DNA from: JBCDIQ01 sp039024295
GTDB taxonomy: Bacteria > Bacteroidota > Bacteroidia > J057
Reading direction: 5' to 3'
Assembly (NCBI GenBank): GCA_039024295.1
Contig: JBCDIQ010000002.1
Span: 1 to 54,776, forward strand
DNA length: 54,776 bases
Under the pieces are notes generated by a model, which saw only the letters and a program-made list of their open reading frames with translations, did not search any database and was not told the DNA's origin. The position numbers and the translations under genes were made by a program. How positions within the stretch are numbered: position 1 is the first letter of the stretch; each line of letters starts with the position of its first letter. Shown here in pieces: positions 17,701 through 26,439 of the stretch.

Positions 17701-18237
17701 ATGCTCCGATTTTTCCTTTTGTTGTTATGTGGTTGCTTGATGAACAGTACCCTTGCGCAGTTCAACCTGGCCCTGGAGAAACCGAGTAAATACCGCAGAA
17801 CCATTTACAAACCAGGAGACCTGATTCGCTTTCAGGTGGAGGGCAGCAAGGCGAAATACACTGGCCGTATCTACTCGGTAAATGACAGCATGCTGACCAT
17901 TGTGCGGTCGGTGAGCATGGAAAATGCAGGGGATGTGAGCAAGCGCGCCTATCGGGATTATGTGGCCATCAGCCAGATTCGGACGGTCTTCAAGCGACCG
18001 ACTGGTTCCTACGGGGCTTTCTTTCGGGACCTGGCGTCCTCCAACTTCATCTTGGGAGGGGCCATGTTCCTGGTGTTTCTGCCGTTGGATGCGGCGGCGG
18101 CCGACCAGGAGGTGAATCCGGTCAATATGTCCATAGGTGCCGGAATGCTGACAACGGGATTGCTAATCCGGGTATTTACCAAGCGGAAACATCGGATGGG
18201 GAAAAAGTGGCAGGTGAGGGCGATGGGGAGTTATTGA
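17701..18237 (+). CDS. Small exported membrane protein, unknown
   Basis: 178 residues from ATG 17701. The frame also opens at 17656, but that part overlaps the tRNA-Leu promoter and does not read like a signal. From Met 17701 a signal peptide (MLRFFLLLLCG...STLAQ) is clear. A small beta-rich stretch follows (YKPGDLIRFQVEGSKAKYTGRIYSVNDSMLTIV), which looks like an SH3-type or barrel-like domain. Two hydrophobic segments come next (about 115-130 and 140-157), then a basic C-terminus. The two halves suggest a membrane-attached periplasmic sensor or assembly factor, but no family is recognised. It is transcribed away from the tRNA and followed by the palindromic repeat at 18274. Confidence 0.65.
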   Translation: MLRFFLLLLCGCLMNSTLAQFNLALEKPSKYRRTIYKPGDLIRFQVEGSKAKYTGRIYSVNDSMLTIVRSVSMENAGDVSKRAYRDYVAISQIRTVFKRPTGSYGAFFRDLASSNFILGGAMFLVFLPLDAAAADQEVNPVNMSIGAGMLTTGLLIRVFTKRKHRMGKKWQVRAMGSY

Positions 18238-18273
18238 ACGATTTTAGATTTACTTCTTGCACACGGTATGAGA

Positions 18274-18329
18274 TGTACCTCCAGTCTCTGACTGGAGAGG
18301 ATATACGCCGTTCAGATAACGGCGGTACA
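18274..18329. repeat. Palindromic element with two hairpins inside an outer stem
   Basis: Outer arms TGTACC (18274-18279) and GGTACA (18324-18329) enclose two hairpins: CTCCAGTC/GACTGGAG (18279-18286 with 18290-18297) and CGCCGTT/AACGGCG (18306-18312 with 18318-18324). The fold is a three-way junction. It has no T-run, so it is not a simple terminator. The rest of the gap to 18486 holds further short GC-rich palindromic pieces (around 18407-18420 and 18450-18470) and no gene. Confidence 0.55.
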
Positions 18330-18486
18330 AAATTCTTTGCCTAGCCTAATTTTTATAAAACTTGCGTTGTTTGACTCCAGAACCGGGCTATCCGGCCAAA
18401 CACCCCCGGGAGGGGGCGACACCTTGGTAGAAATGGATTCGTCCAGAACAAAAGCTTCGGAGAAGCGACACCTCTAGCAAAGTGGC

Positions 18487-19584
18487 TCATTTAGCGGTAT
18501 TCGAAGGCTCCGGAGCATGTTCCTCTTCCTTGACATCAGGAGCGTTGACTTGTGTTTTCTGAGCTGCCCGAGCCAATTTTCGGGCCTTGCGTTTTTTATA
18601 CCGCTTCCAGGAAAGCATCAGTCGTCTGATAGGGCGGTCCGCCAGGCGCTGGGCGATTCGGGTAGGTTGGATGGGTCGACCACGAAACTGGGTGTAGACG
18701 TAAATGAATTCTGCACCGAGCAATAAGATTTGTGCGGAATAAAAAACCCACAACAGGATCACAACGATACTTCCTGCTGCACCGTAGGTGGTGGTCACCC
18801 GACTGTTGCTGATGTACCAACCAATGGCAAATTCCCCTATGACAAACAAGATGGCCGTCAGGAACGCCCCCAACCAGATATCCTTCCATTTGACCCGCGC
18901 ATCTGGCAGGAACCGGAACATGAGCCCAAAAATCAAGGTGATGATGCCCAGGGAGACAAATACATCAATCGCGTAGGTAACCGCGAAGACCAAATCGAAA
19001 TTGCTGAGGAAAATCCAGGAATCTGGACTGAAACGAAGCAGGAGTTCGCTGAATTGGTCAAAATATACCTCAATGAGCCGATTGAGGGCTACAATGAGCG
19101 TTTTGAGCACCATGGAAACCAGGAGAATAAACCCCAGCGTCACCACCATGGTAAAAGAGAGCACCCGATCGACGATGAGTTTGAGGATGCCGCCACCACC
19201 GGTGGGCTTAACATCAATCTTCCAGATGGTATTGAGGGAGTCCTGCAAGTGGTAAAAAGTACCCGTCGCACCAAAGAGCAAGGTGCCTATCCCAATGATG
19301 GTGGTCCAGACACTGGTGGTGTCCCGGTCAATGGCGTTGATGATGCTGTTGAGCTCATTTGCCACATCTGCGCCGACCAAAGATTCCACCTGTCCCAAAA
19401 TCTCCAGGCGAACCTGCGCTTCCCCAAAGATGCCGCCAATTAGGCTTATGATAATAATGATGATAGCAGGCAGAGAAAAAACCGTGAAATAAGAAATGGC
19501 TGCTCCATGGCGAAAGGCTTTGTCCTCACCAAAGTTTTCAACCGTCTCTTTAATCAGGGTATAAATCGTCTTCAACACCTGCAT
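18487..19584 (-). CDS. YihY / BrkB-family inner membrane protein
   Basis: 365 residues. The N-terminus ETVENFGEDKAFRHGAAISYFTVFSLPAIIIII is the characteristic opening of the YihY/BrkB family (A-x-x-AA/ISYF-x-x-x-S-L-x-P). Six membrane segments lie at about 27-50, 90-110, 135-165, 200-225, 240-262 and 275-300. YGAAGSIVVILLWVFYSAQILLLGAE near the last of these is the other family block. A basic tail of about 60 residues (KKRKARKLARAAQ...) extends beyond the usual end. The family was once mislabelled RNase BN; its real function is unknown. Confidence 0.9.
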   Translation of the reverse strand: MQVLKTIYTLIKETVENFGEDKAFRHGAAISYFTVFSLPAIIIIIISLIGGIFGEAQVRLEILGQVESLVGADVANELNSIINAIDRDTTSVWTTIIGIGTLLFGATGTFYHLQDSLNTIWKIDVKPTGGGGILKLIVDRVLSFTMVVTLGFILLVSMVLKTLIVALNRLIEVYFDQFSELLLRFSPDSWIFLSNFDLVFAVTYAIDVFVSLGIITLIFGLMFRFLPDARVKWKDIWLGAFLTAILFVIGEFAIGWYISNSRVTTTYGAAGSIVVILLWVFYSAQILLLGAEFIYVYTQFRGRPIQPTRIAQRLADRPIRRLMLSWKRYKKRKARKLARAAQKTQVNAPDVKEEEHAPEPSNTAK

Positions 19585-19715
19585 AACTAAATTTCCATAA
19601 TTTTGATCCTAAAGTCCAATCTTAGGGAGGGAAATGCCTTACTTTTCTTTGAAAAGCAACTCATCGAAAAAGATATTTTATTATCTTATCATAATAATCT
19701 AATCACGCGATTGTT

Positions 19716-19856
19716 ATGGAAATTCTTAGCTATCTATTGGTAGGCCTGCTGGTAATCGGCGGGATCGTGTTTGCCTGGTGGGCCGTTCGTAAAACACTTG
19801 AAGATACTTCAGGGCAAGATCGTAAGTACCGCCGGCAAACGGCTAAGCGAAAATGA
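19716..19856 (+). CDS. 46-residue single-pass membrane peptide
   Basis: ATG 19716 to TGA 19854-19856. The peptide MEILSYLLVGLLVIGGIVFAWW has one membrane helix, followed by a short linker and a strongly basic tail (DRKYRRQTAKRK). It sits alone between brkB and the Fur-like gene, on the same strand as the latter. The clean helix plus basic tail, in a gap with no other gene, makes it credible as a real small protein anchored in the inner membrane with its tail in the cytoplasm. It resembles the tiny membrane proteins common near transporters and regulators. No homologue is recognised. Confidence 0.5.
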   Translation: MEILSYLLVGLLVIGGIVFAWWAVRKTLEDTSGQDRKYRRQTAKRK

Positions 19857-19950
19857 GGGGCCACCTCAACTGAGCCCCATGTTTTTTCGTATATTCGCAC
19901 TCATCTATGCTTCTGATACTTTCTCGGAGCAATAAAGAACGTATGATCAT

Positions 19951-20439
19951 ATGCCAGACGTACCCCCTATCAAACAGCAGGAGCGAATTGACGAGGTCAA
20001 ATCCATTTTCGCAGGTTACCTAGACCGCAAGGGGCAGCGTAAAACACCTGAACGTTTTGCCATTCTTGAGGAAATCTACAGCCGTTCCGACCATTTCGAT
20101 GTAGAATCGCTCTACATTCACATGAAGAATAAAAACTACCGGGTCAGTCGAGCTACGGTATATAATACCTTGGATTTGTTGGTAGAGTGTGACCTGGTAA
20201 AGCGGCATCAGTTTGGTACTGCTCAGGCCTTGTACGAAAAGTCGTATGGGTATAAACAGCATGACCATGTAATCTGCACCAACTGTGGGAAGGTACTCGA
20301 ATTCTGTGATCCCAGGATTGGGGCCATTGAAAAAATGGTGGCTGAGCTACTCGACTTTCAGGTGGATTCTCACTCCCTTACTTTGTATGGCCAATGTCAT
20401 GCTGGGAAGGAATGCCCCAATTATAACCAGGGCAACTAA
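19951..20439 (+). CDS. Fur-family metal-dependent transcriptional regulator
   Basis: 162 residues. The N-terminal winged helix reads R-K-T-P-E-R-F-A-I-L-E-E-I then VSRATVYNTLDLLVECDLV, the Fur DNA-recognition helix. The dimerisation half has HDHVICTNCGKVLEF with a CxxC pair. A second pair near the C-terminus is CHAGKEC, spaced five residues rather than the usual two, so the structural zinc site may be modified. Fur, PerR and Zur cannot be told apart by eye. The regulator lies before a STAS gene and purA, all on the plus strand with gaps of 105 and 27 nt. Confidence 0.9.
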   Translation: MPDVPPIKQQERIDEVKSIFAGYLDRKGQRKTPERFAILEEIYSRSDHFDVESLYIHMKNKNYRVSRATVYNTLDLLVECDLVKRHQFGTAQALYEKSYGYKQHDHVICTNCGKVLEFCDPRIGAIEKMVAELLDFQVDSHSLTLYGQCHAGKECPNYNQGN

Positions 20440-20544
20440 TTTTTCCATTTTTCGGCTGTGTAAGTTTACTGCCGATTGTTCTACTCATCAAAAGCCCGTC
20501 TAAATGGGGCAGTTCTTATTAGTTAAATCTTCGTAAATCATCTC

Positions 20545-20883
20545 ATGAAATATTCATACGAGCTTAAGCATAACATTGGTGTATACAACCTGGCAGGTAA
20601 CCTCATCGGTGAGGATGATGGGGTGCACATTACGGATTCTTTTGCTCAGGAAATCGGAAATGGAACCAGCAATTTCGTCATAGACTTAACCCAGCTTCAG
20701 CATATCAACAGTTCTGGATTGGGCGTTTTGATTACCCTTTTAACCAAAGCCCGCAAGGCAGGTGGGGAAGTTGTTCTTGCCGGCCCCTCAGACTTTATTA
20801 AAAATCTGTTGGTTATGACCAAGCTCAACACCATCTTTACAATTTACGCCTCTGCTGAAGAAGCAATGGGGGCATATGCTTGA
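20545..20883 (+). CDS. STAS-domain protein (anti-sigma-factor antagonist type)
   Basis: 112 residues forming one STAS domain. IDLTQLQHINSSGLGVLITLL at about 47-67 holds the conserved SSGLG loop, in which the second Ser is the residue phosphorylated in SpoIIAA/RsbV proteins. Such proteins bind and release partner-switching kinases. No kinase, phosphatase or sigma factor is nearby, so the partner is unknown. In Bacteroidota, STAS proteins are also tied to lipid or organic-acid transport. The start ATG 20545 gives the expected N-terminal strand MKYSYELKHNIGVYNLAGNL. Confidence 0.88.
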   Translation: MKYSYELKHNIGVYNLAGNLIGEDDGVHITDSFAQEIGNGTSNFVIDLTQLQHINSSGLGVLITLLTKARKAGGEVVLAGPSDFIKNLLVMTKLNTIFTIYASAEEAMGAYA

Positions 20884-20910
20884 TGTGTACCTTGAAAAAG
20901 TGATCAAACC

Positions 20911-22191
20911 ATGCCAGTTGACGTGCTCTTAGGGTTGCAATGGGGAGACGAAGGGAAAGGAAAAGTTGTTGACGTTTTTGCACCAAAATATGAGGTAATC
21001 GCCCGCTTTCAGGGAGGACCGAATGCAGGCCACACCATTGTAATTGATGGGCAGAAGCATGTGCTTCACCTAATCCCCTCAGGAATTTTTCATTCCGGGG
21101 TCGATTGTGTCATTGGAAATGGGGTGGTAATTGATCCTGTTACCCTAAAAAAGGAAATCGAGGGACTGGAAGCTGCGGGCATGAAAAAAGTTCGAGAACG
21201 CCTGTTGATTTCCAAGCGCGCCCACCTGATTCTTCCCACACACAAAATCCTGGATGCAGCTTCTGAAAAAGCAAAAGGGGACAAAAAAATTGGCTCTACC
21301 CTGAGGGGTATTGGGCCAACCTATATGGACAAGACGGGAAGGAACGGACTACGTGTAGGAGATTTGATCGGGGGAAATTTTCGTCAGCATTACGATTACC
21401 TCGTACAAAAACACCAGCGTCTGTTGGGGCAATACGATTTCGAATACAACCTGGAAGAACTGGAGCCTGCCTTTTTTGAGGCCATTGAGTTCTTGTCCAA
21501 TCTTAAATTGATCAATTCAGAGCATTACCTAAATCAGGCCTTACGTGCCGGAAAACACGTGCTAGCTGAAGGTGCGCAGGGAACCCTGCTAGACATCGAT
21601 TTTGGTAGCTACCCGTTTGTGACCAGCTCACATACGACAACCGCTGGTGCCTGCATAGGACTGGGGGTTGCCCCTCACCAAATCAACCGGGTCTTTGGCA
21701 TTTTCAAAGCCTATTGTACCCGCGTAGGCAGTGGTCCATTTCCTACCGAGCTACATGACGAAACCGGAGAAGCAATTCGTAAGGCCGGTCATGAATTTGG
21801 TGCGACCACCGGACGTCCCAGAAGATGTGGATGGATTGACTTGCCCTTGTTGAAATATGCCATTCGCCTGAATGGCGTTACTGACCTGATTATGACCAAG
21901 GCGGATGTATTGTCTGCCATGCCATGTATTTACGCCTGCGAATCCTACGAGGTAGACGGAGAACTTACGGATGAAATTCCTTTTGACCTGGAGAATGGAT
22001 TTTCCCCTTACTACAAGAAACTGGACTGCTGGGAAGAGGATATTACCGCTGCCCAGCATAAATCGGAACTACCCGACAGGTTGCAATCCTACATCAACTA
22101 CCTGGAAGCGCAACTAGAGGTGCCGGTTACCTACTTGTCCGTTGGTCCCGATCGGGAGCAAACCCTGGACATGCAGACACTGCCCGTATAA
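20911..22191 (+). CDS. purA: Adenylosuccinate synthetase
   Basis: 426 residues, the usual length. It joins IMP and aspartate with GTP to make adenylosuccinate, the first step from IMP to AMP. The N-terminal GDEGKGK P-loop is at 12-18. GGPNAGHT (IMP and catalytic region) follows near 35-42, then KIGSTLRGIGPTYMDK, EGAQGTLLDIDFGSYPFVTSSHTT and TTGRPRRCGW near the C-terminus. The ATG lies 27 nt after the STAS stop, so the two may be co-transcribed. Confidence 0.97.
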   Translation: MPVDVLLGLQWGDEGKGKVVDVFAPKYEVIARFQGGPNAGHTIVIDGQKHVLHLIPSGIFHSGVDCVIGNGVVIDPVTLKKEIEGLEAAGMKKVRERLLISKRAHLILPTHKILDAASEKAKGDKKIGSTLRGIGPTYMDKTGRNGLRVGDLIGGNFRQHYDYLVQKHQRLLGQYDFEYNLEELEPAFFEAIEFLSNLKLINSEHYLNQALRAGKHVLAEGAQGTLLDIDFGSYPFVTSSHTTTAGACIGLGVAPHQINRVFGIFKAYCTRVGSGPFPTELHDETGEAIRKAGHEFGATTGRPRRCGWIDLPLLKYAIRLNGVTDLIMTKADVLSAMPCIYACESYEVDGELTDEIPFDLENGFSPYYKKLDCWEEDITAAQHKSELPDRLQSYINYLEAQLEVPVTYLSVGPDREQTLDMQTLPV

Positions 22192-22303
22192 TTCAGAAGG
22201 TCCACCTTCTTATCCTATCACCTAATAGCTACCACCTAAAGCCTTGTTAAAGGTTGCACCTCGGGCTATTTACGCCTAATTTGCAAGATATACCTCTCTG
22301 TAA

Positions 22304-23815
22304 ATGGAACCATTTGCTGCACTTGGCCTGGTGGCAGGCTACTTTCTCCTGCTGATGATGGTGGCATGGCTCACCGGAAAAAAAGCAGATAACACGACCT
22401 TTTTCACGGCCAACCGAAGTTCCCCCTGGTTTGCGGTCGCATTTGGAATGATTGGTGCTTCTCTTTCTGGCGTGACGTTTATTTCTGTGCCGGGCGCAGT
22501 GGGGGCGGCCAAGTTTGGCTATTTCCAGGTGGTTTTGGGGTATTTATTGGGATATCTGGTCATTGCCACGGTGCTGCTGCCACTGTATTACCGGATGAAC
22601 CTGACCTCCATCTATCAGTACCTGGAAACTCGATTTGGGCCAGCAGCATATAAGTCAGGTGCAGTCCTGTTTATTCTCTCTCGAATTATTGGGGCCAGCC
22701 TCAGGCTATATTTGGTGGCGATGGTACTGTTCCTGGCGATCTGCCAACCGCTTGGGATCTCCTTTGAGGTGACCACCTTTGTGGCGATTCTGTTGATCTA
22801 CCTGTACACTTTCAGAGGAGGTATCAAGACGGTGGTATGGACCGATACCTTGCAGACAGCCAGTATGCTGCTCGCAGCGGGAATCACAGTTTACCTAATC
22901 GGACAAGAATTGAATTTGGGGCTATCAGGGTTAGTTACCGAAGTGATGGAAAGTGAATATGCCCAAATCTTCTTTTGGGAAGGGGGGAAGGGAAGTTACT
23001 TCTGGAAGCAATTTTTCAGTGGTGCCTTTCTCGCCATTGTAATGACTGGCCTGGACCAGGACATGATGCAAAAGAACCTCACCTGCCGCAATTTGCAGGA
23101 TGCTCAAAAGAACATGTTCTCTTTTAGCATCATTCTGGTGTTTGCAAACCTGCTGTTTCTGGGCCTGGGGGCATTGCTGTACATCTATGGTACTACTACC
23201 GGCTTTCTTGAACTCAATTTTGATGATGCTGATTGTCCCATTCAGATCATGCAAGCGGGTGGGCTGGAATGCATCAAAAGTGATAAACTATTCCCCCTCA
23301 TCTCGTTGGAGCATCTGGGACCTTTGGCGGCAGGCGTCTTTACCCTTGGCGTAATTGCAGCTGCCTATTCAAGTGCCGATTCCGCCCTGACTGCTTTGAC
23401 AACTTCTTTTTGCGTAGATATTCTCGACATTGAAAAGAAGCCAGCACTTCAGCAGAACCTCCGCTTGCGGTATGGGGTACACGTCGGATTTGCCGTGGTG
23501 TTATTTGTGGTGATCCTGATATTTGAAAGGCAAAATGATGATGCGGTGATCTGGGCAGTATTGAAAGCGGCAGGTTATACCTATGGGCCATTGCTTGGGC
23601 TTTACAGCTTTGGACTATTTACCCGTTATCAGGTACGGGACGAAGCCATTCCCTGGATTTGTGTCATTAGTCCAATTTTGAGTTACGGGATTCAATATTT
23701 CAGCCCCAGGTTTGGCTACACCTTTGGAACGGAAATCCTAATCCTCAACGGGCTGCTGACCATTCTAGGGCTAATGATTTTTGTGGAAAGACAAGAAAAG
23801 AGATCGGGGAATTGA
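22304..23815 (+). CDS. Sodium:solute symporter (SSS family)
   Basis: 503 residues with about 13 membrane segments from residue 5 to 495. The family marks are SPWFAVAFGMIGASLSGVTFISVPG (first helices), TFRGGIKTVVWTDTLQ near 165-180, the sodium-site region GLDQDMMQKNLTCRN near 250 and AAYSSADSALTAL near 350-362. The SSS family couples Na+ entry to uptake of sugars, amino acids, sialic acid or similar compounds. The substrate cannot be told from these motifs, and no catabolic gene is adjacent. It is followed 53 nt later by the MDR oxidoreductase on the same strand, possibly in one unit. Confidence 0.9.
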   Translation: MEPFAALGLVAGYFLLLMMVAWLTGKKADNTTFFTANRSSPWFAVAFGMIGASLSGVTFISVPGAVGAAKFGYFQVVLGYLLGYLVIATVLLPLYYRMNLTSIYQYLETRFGPAAYKSGAVLFILSRIIGASLRLYLVAMVLFLAICQPLGISFEVTTFVAILLIYLYTFRGGIKTVVWTDTLQTASMLLAAGITVYLIGQELNLGLSGLVTEVMESEYAQIFFWEGGKGSYFWKQFFSGAFLAIVMTGLDQDMMQKNLTCRNLQDAQKNMFSFSIILVFANLLFLGLGALLYIYGTTTGFLELNFDDADCPIQIMQAGGLECIKSDKLFPLISLEHLGPLAAGVFTLGVIAAAYSSADSALTALTTSFCVDILDIEKKPALQQNLRLRYGVHVGFAVVLFVVILIFERQNDDAVIWAVLKAAGYTYGPLLGLYSFGLFTRYQVRDEAIPWICVISPILSYGIQYFSPRFGYTFGTEILILNGLLTILGLMIFVERQEKRSGN

Positions 23816-23868
23816 TAGGGACAATTCGCAGGATTGGTTATTTTCGCTGAAAACATAACACCACCAAC

Positions 23869-24843
23869 ATGCCTGAAGCCCGCGCCCTGTGGCACCAATC
23901 TGCAAGTACATCTGTCATCAAAGAGGCACCTATCAACCTGCCGGAAGGGGATGGGTTTTGTGAAGTAAAGGCAATTCATTCCCTGATAAGTACAGGTACG
24001 GAGCGGATTGTGGCACGTGGGTTTGTCCCGATCGAGATGAACGAATCTATGCGGGTGCCCTACATGGAAGGCTCCTTTCAATTACCCATTAAGTATGGCT
24101 ACTCCATGGTCGGGGAAGTTATCACCGAGGGGCATCCATTTAAAGGCAGATTGGTACACATGATCCACCCCCACCAGGATTTATGCGTAGTTCGGAACGA
24201 AGATATTACCCTGGTCCCGGAAATGGTGCCCCCCAAACGCGCAACCTTGGCGTCTAACCTGGAAACTGCCCTGACGGCGATCTGGGATGCCCAGGTTTCA
24301 GTGGGAGACAAGGTGCTACTGGTTGGGTTTGGGATGATTGGTTCTTTGGTTGGGCGGCTGATTGCTCGGCTTCCAGCAGTAAAATTAAAGGTGATTGACA
24401 CCGATCCCGCTCGTATCCAGCTTGCGAATAAACTGGGGTTTAACGCAGGCATCATGGTAGATGAAGACGAAATTTTTGACTGTGCCTTCCATGCCAGCGG
24501 ATCGGGAGAAGGCCTGCAATATTGTATTGATAAGGTGGGATTTGAAGGCAAGGTCATCGAAATGAGCTGGTACGGAAGCATGGAAATTGACCTGAACTTG
24601 GGAGGTACCTTTCACAGCCAGCGCAAGCAAATCATCAGTTCACAAGTATCTACCCTACCTGCCGGGCGGCGCGCAAACTGGGATGTACTGCGCCGAAAGG
24701 AAACCGTATTTCGTCTGTTGGAAGACCCTGCACTCGACCATCATATCACGGATACCATCCCTTTTGATCGGTTACCCGCCTTTTTTAAGAAGTTGAGAGG
24801 CCACAGCCCTGGAAGTAAGCTGGCCTATTGTGTGGAATATTGA
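23869..24843 (+). CDS. MDR-superfamily oxidoreductase (alcohol dehydrogenase-like)
   Basis: 324 residues. The N-terminal GroES-like part contains ISTGTER at about 40-46, a wording seen in the BchC-like and related MDR branches. The Rossmann half has GFGMIG at 153-158 and the cofactor-ribose Asp in KVIDTDPAR near 172-180. The usual catalytic-zinc Cys/His pair and the four-Cys structural-zinc lobe are not seen, so it is probably a zinc-poor NAD(P)-dependent reductase. The substrate is unknown. It is convergent with the HExxH gene, 3 nt from stop to stop. Confidence 0.75.
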   Translation: MPEARALWHQSASTSVIKEAPINLPEGDGFCEVKAIHSLISTGTERIVARGFVPIEMNESMRVPYMEGSFQLPIKYGYSMVGEVITEGHPFKGRLVHMIHPHQDLCVVRNEDITLVPEMVPPKRATLASNLETALTAIWDAQVSVGDKVLLVGFGMIGSLVGRLIARLPAVKLKVIDTDPARIQLANKLGFNAGIMVDEDEIFDCAFHASGSGEGLQYCIDKVGFEGKVIEMSWYGSMEIDLNLGGTFHSQRKQIISSQVSTLPAGRRANWDVLRRKETVFRLLEDPALDHHITDTIPFDRLPAFFKKLRGHSPGSKLAYCVEY

Positions 24844-24846
24844 TCC

Positions 24847-25782
24847 TTACTTTTGGAGAAGTTCCTGAATTGCCTCAACCAGCCATTGGTCAGGTAGTCC
24901 CTCTTTTCCCAGAAGAGCAAAGGAAAAATTCTCCGCCAGGATTTCCTCTGGATGGATGATGTAATTGGTGTTTTTGCCCACTTGCTGGAAAAAGCCGTCC
25001 ACCGTCTTCATGGTGTAAATGGTGGGGGCTTCATTGTTTGAAACTTCATCTTCCAGAGGCAATTGCCAAAAGCCTACTTGCAAATATTCAAAGAAGGCAC
25101 CGCCGTTGTAGGGTTTATCTGCATACAACACCATCATGCAAGGTGTCGTATCTCCATTCACCTGTAAGTTGATGTAGGAGTCTGTCTGCGGGGCATCCGG
25201 GTTGGTGATTCTGCTGGAGGCTATGGCTTCTGGATATTGGATGGGCTTTATCAAAGTAAAGCCAATCAACCGATACATGCTTTCTCGAAAGTCAGGGAAA
25301 TTACGGCTCAGTACATGGAACAGCTCGTGGACAACCAGGCGTTTTAAGTCCTCTTTTGGCATCTTGTGAACGCCTTCCTTAAAAACAATGTAGTTACCCC
25401 TGGTGTAAGCAGTCGCCCCTCCTTCTTCCTTTCCCGTGGTTTTTACCAGCATAAGGGTATCCGGCAGAGGGACTTGGTATCTATTGGAATGTATTTCCCC
25501 TTCGATTTCGTCCACTGCGGTCAAAAAGGCTTCTTGCTCGTCGGGTGCCCATTCAAGCACCTGATCCTGAATATGAGCGAACAATTGTTCCCGTGTTCCA
25601 GCGGTATCCTGCAGACGTGACTGAACATCAAATGGGCTCCAGCTTTTGGTGAAGGCGTCTTCTTGAGATAGCAGTTTTTGTGCCTCACCCTTCGTGGCGA
25701 ACTGCACCTGTAAACTATTTTGCGCACTGGTCATAGACAGAAATATCACACACATGGAAGAAAGAAGGCATATTTGCTTCAT
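24847..25782 (-). CDS. Exported HExxH protein, putative zinc metallopeptidase
   Basis: 311 residues with a signal peptide (MKQICLLSSMCVIFLSMTSAQ). HELFH at 152-156 is a classic zinc-binding and catalytic HExxH motif, set in the hydrophobic helix LKRLVVHELFHVLSRNF. A third ligand may be the Glu in YPEAIASSRITNPDAP about 30 residues on. The C-terminal half is beta-rich and ends QWLVEAIQELLQK. No named peptidase family is recognised. It probably acts in the periplasm or outside the cell. Confidence 0.6.
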   Translation of the reverse strand: MKQICLLSSMCVIFLSMTSAQNSLQVQFATKGEAQKLLSQEDAFTKSWSPFDVQSRLQDTAGTREQLFAHIQDQVLEWAPDEQEAFLTAVDEIEGEIHSNRYQVPLPDTLMLVKTTGKEEGGATAYTRGNYIVFKEGVHKMPKEDLKRLVVHELFHVLSRNFPDFRESMYRLIGFTLIKPIQYPEAIASSRITNPDAPQTDSYINLQVNGDTTPCMMVLYADKPYNGGAFFEYLQVGFWQLPLEDEVSNNEAPTIYTMKTVDGFFQQVGKNTNYIIHPEEILAENFSFALLGKEGLPDQWLVEAIQELLQK

Positions 25783-26001
25783 GGCACTTTTTGCTCAAGA
25801 TAGAGAATAATCTGATGTGTTAACCCACTGCCAGAGGTATGTAGCCATGGTGACCTGTGTCATTTTTCTTAAGTCAGGAAAATAGTCATTTAGAGAAAAC
25901 CTTATTCGGAATGCTGAGTATGTAGTAAGTGTCTGAGCTAAAAAATTCATCTCGAAGTTGTCTGTTTGAATAATTGTTAAACATTCACCATGAATCATAA
26001 G

Positions 26002-26032
26002 TTTTCTTTTAGCAACTGACACATTAAATTTG
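26002..26032 (+). promoter_or_regulatory. Promoter of the ferredoxin gene
   Basis: TTTT (26002-26005), a 19-nt spacer and TAAATTTG (26025-26032). The -7 box is a full consensus match and the -33 box has one mismatch. The expected start is near 26038, about 20 nt before the ATG. The remaining gap upstream (25783-26001) shows no gene. Confidence 0.5.
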
Positions 26033-26058
26033 CAGTCCACAATTAAATTTGAATCGAT

Positions 26059-26409
26059 ATGGCAATCATGATCACAGACGAATGCATCAACTGCGGTGCT
26101 TGTGAGCCGGAATGTCCAAATACAGCGATCTACGAACCTGGAGTTAACTGGAACTTCTCCGAAGGTACCGCCCTTACCGGCTCTATTGACTTTGGGGACG
26201 GAGTAGTAATTGGTGCTGATGATGAGCAGGAACCCATTTCTGATGAGGTATACTACATTGTTTCTCAAAAATGCACAGAGTGCGTGGGATTTCACGAGGA
26301 GCCCCAGTGTGCTGCGGTTTGTCCCGTAGACTGTTGTGTGCCTGATCCTGACTATGAAGAGCAAGAAGACGAACTGTTGACGAAACAAGCATGGATGCAC
26401 GCAGAATAG
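26059..26409 (+). CDS. 2[4Fe-4S] ferredoxin
   Basis: 116 residues. The first cluster ligands are Cys9, 12, 15 and 19 (CINCGACEPEC followed by Pro). The second are Cys72, 75, 84 and 88 (CTEC, an eight-residue loop, CAAVC followed by Pro). Two further Cys at 92-93 do not belong to the basic motif. An insertion of about 50 residues, acidic and beta-rich, separates the two motifs and is longer than in clostridial-type ferredoxins but typical of the YfhL/FdxA-like Bacteroidota forms. It carries electrons in the cytoplasm; the partner enzyme is unknown. Transcription ends at the hairpin just before gatB. Confidence 0.92.
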   Translation: MAIMITDECINCGACEPECPNTAIYEPGVNWNFSEGTALTGSIDFGDGVVIGADDEQEPISDEVYYIVSQKCTECVGFHEEPQCAAVCPVDCCVPDPDYEEQEDELLTKQAWMHAE

Positions 26410-26439
26410 ATTTGCACGCATCATAAGATAAGAAATTGA

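Noticed and set aside
17595..17804. Minus-strand 69-residue frame ending VAELVDALDSGSSGS
   Set aside because: This is the well-known false reading frame through a leucine tRNA; the tRNA-Leu gene explains it.
23869..24843. Assignment of the MDR gene as BchC
   Set aside because: The STGTER motif is shared by several MDR branches and no bacteriochlorophyll genes are near.
25795..26424. Minus-strand 209-residue frame overlapping the ferredoxin
   Set aside because: It is antisense to a certain gene, has no coherent composition and covers the ferredoxin promoter.
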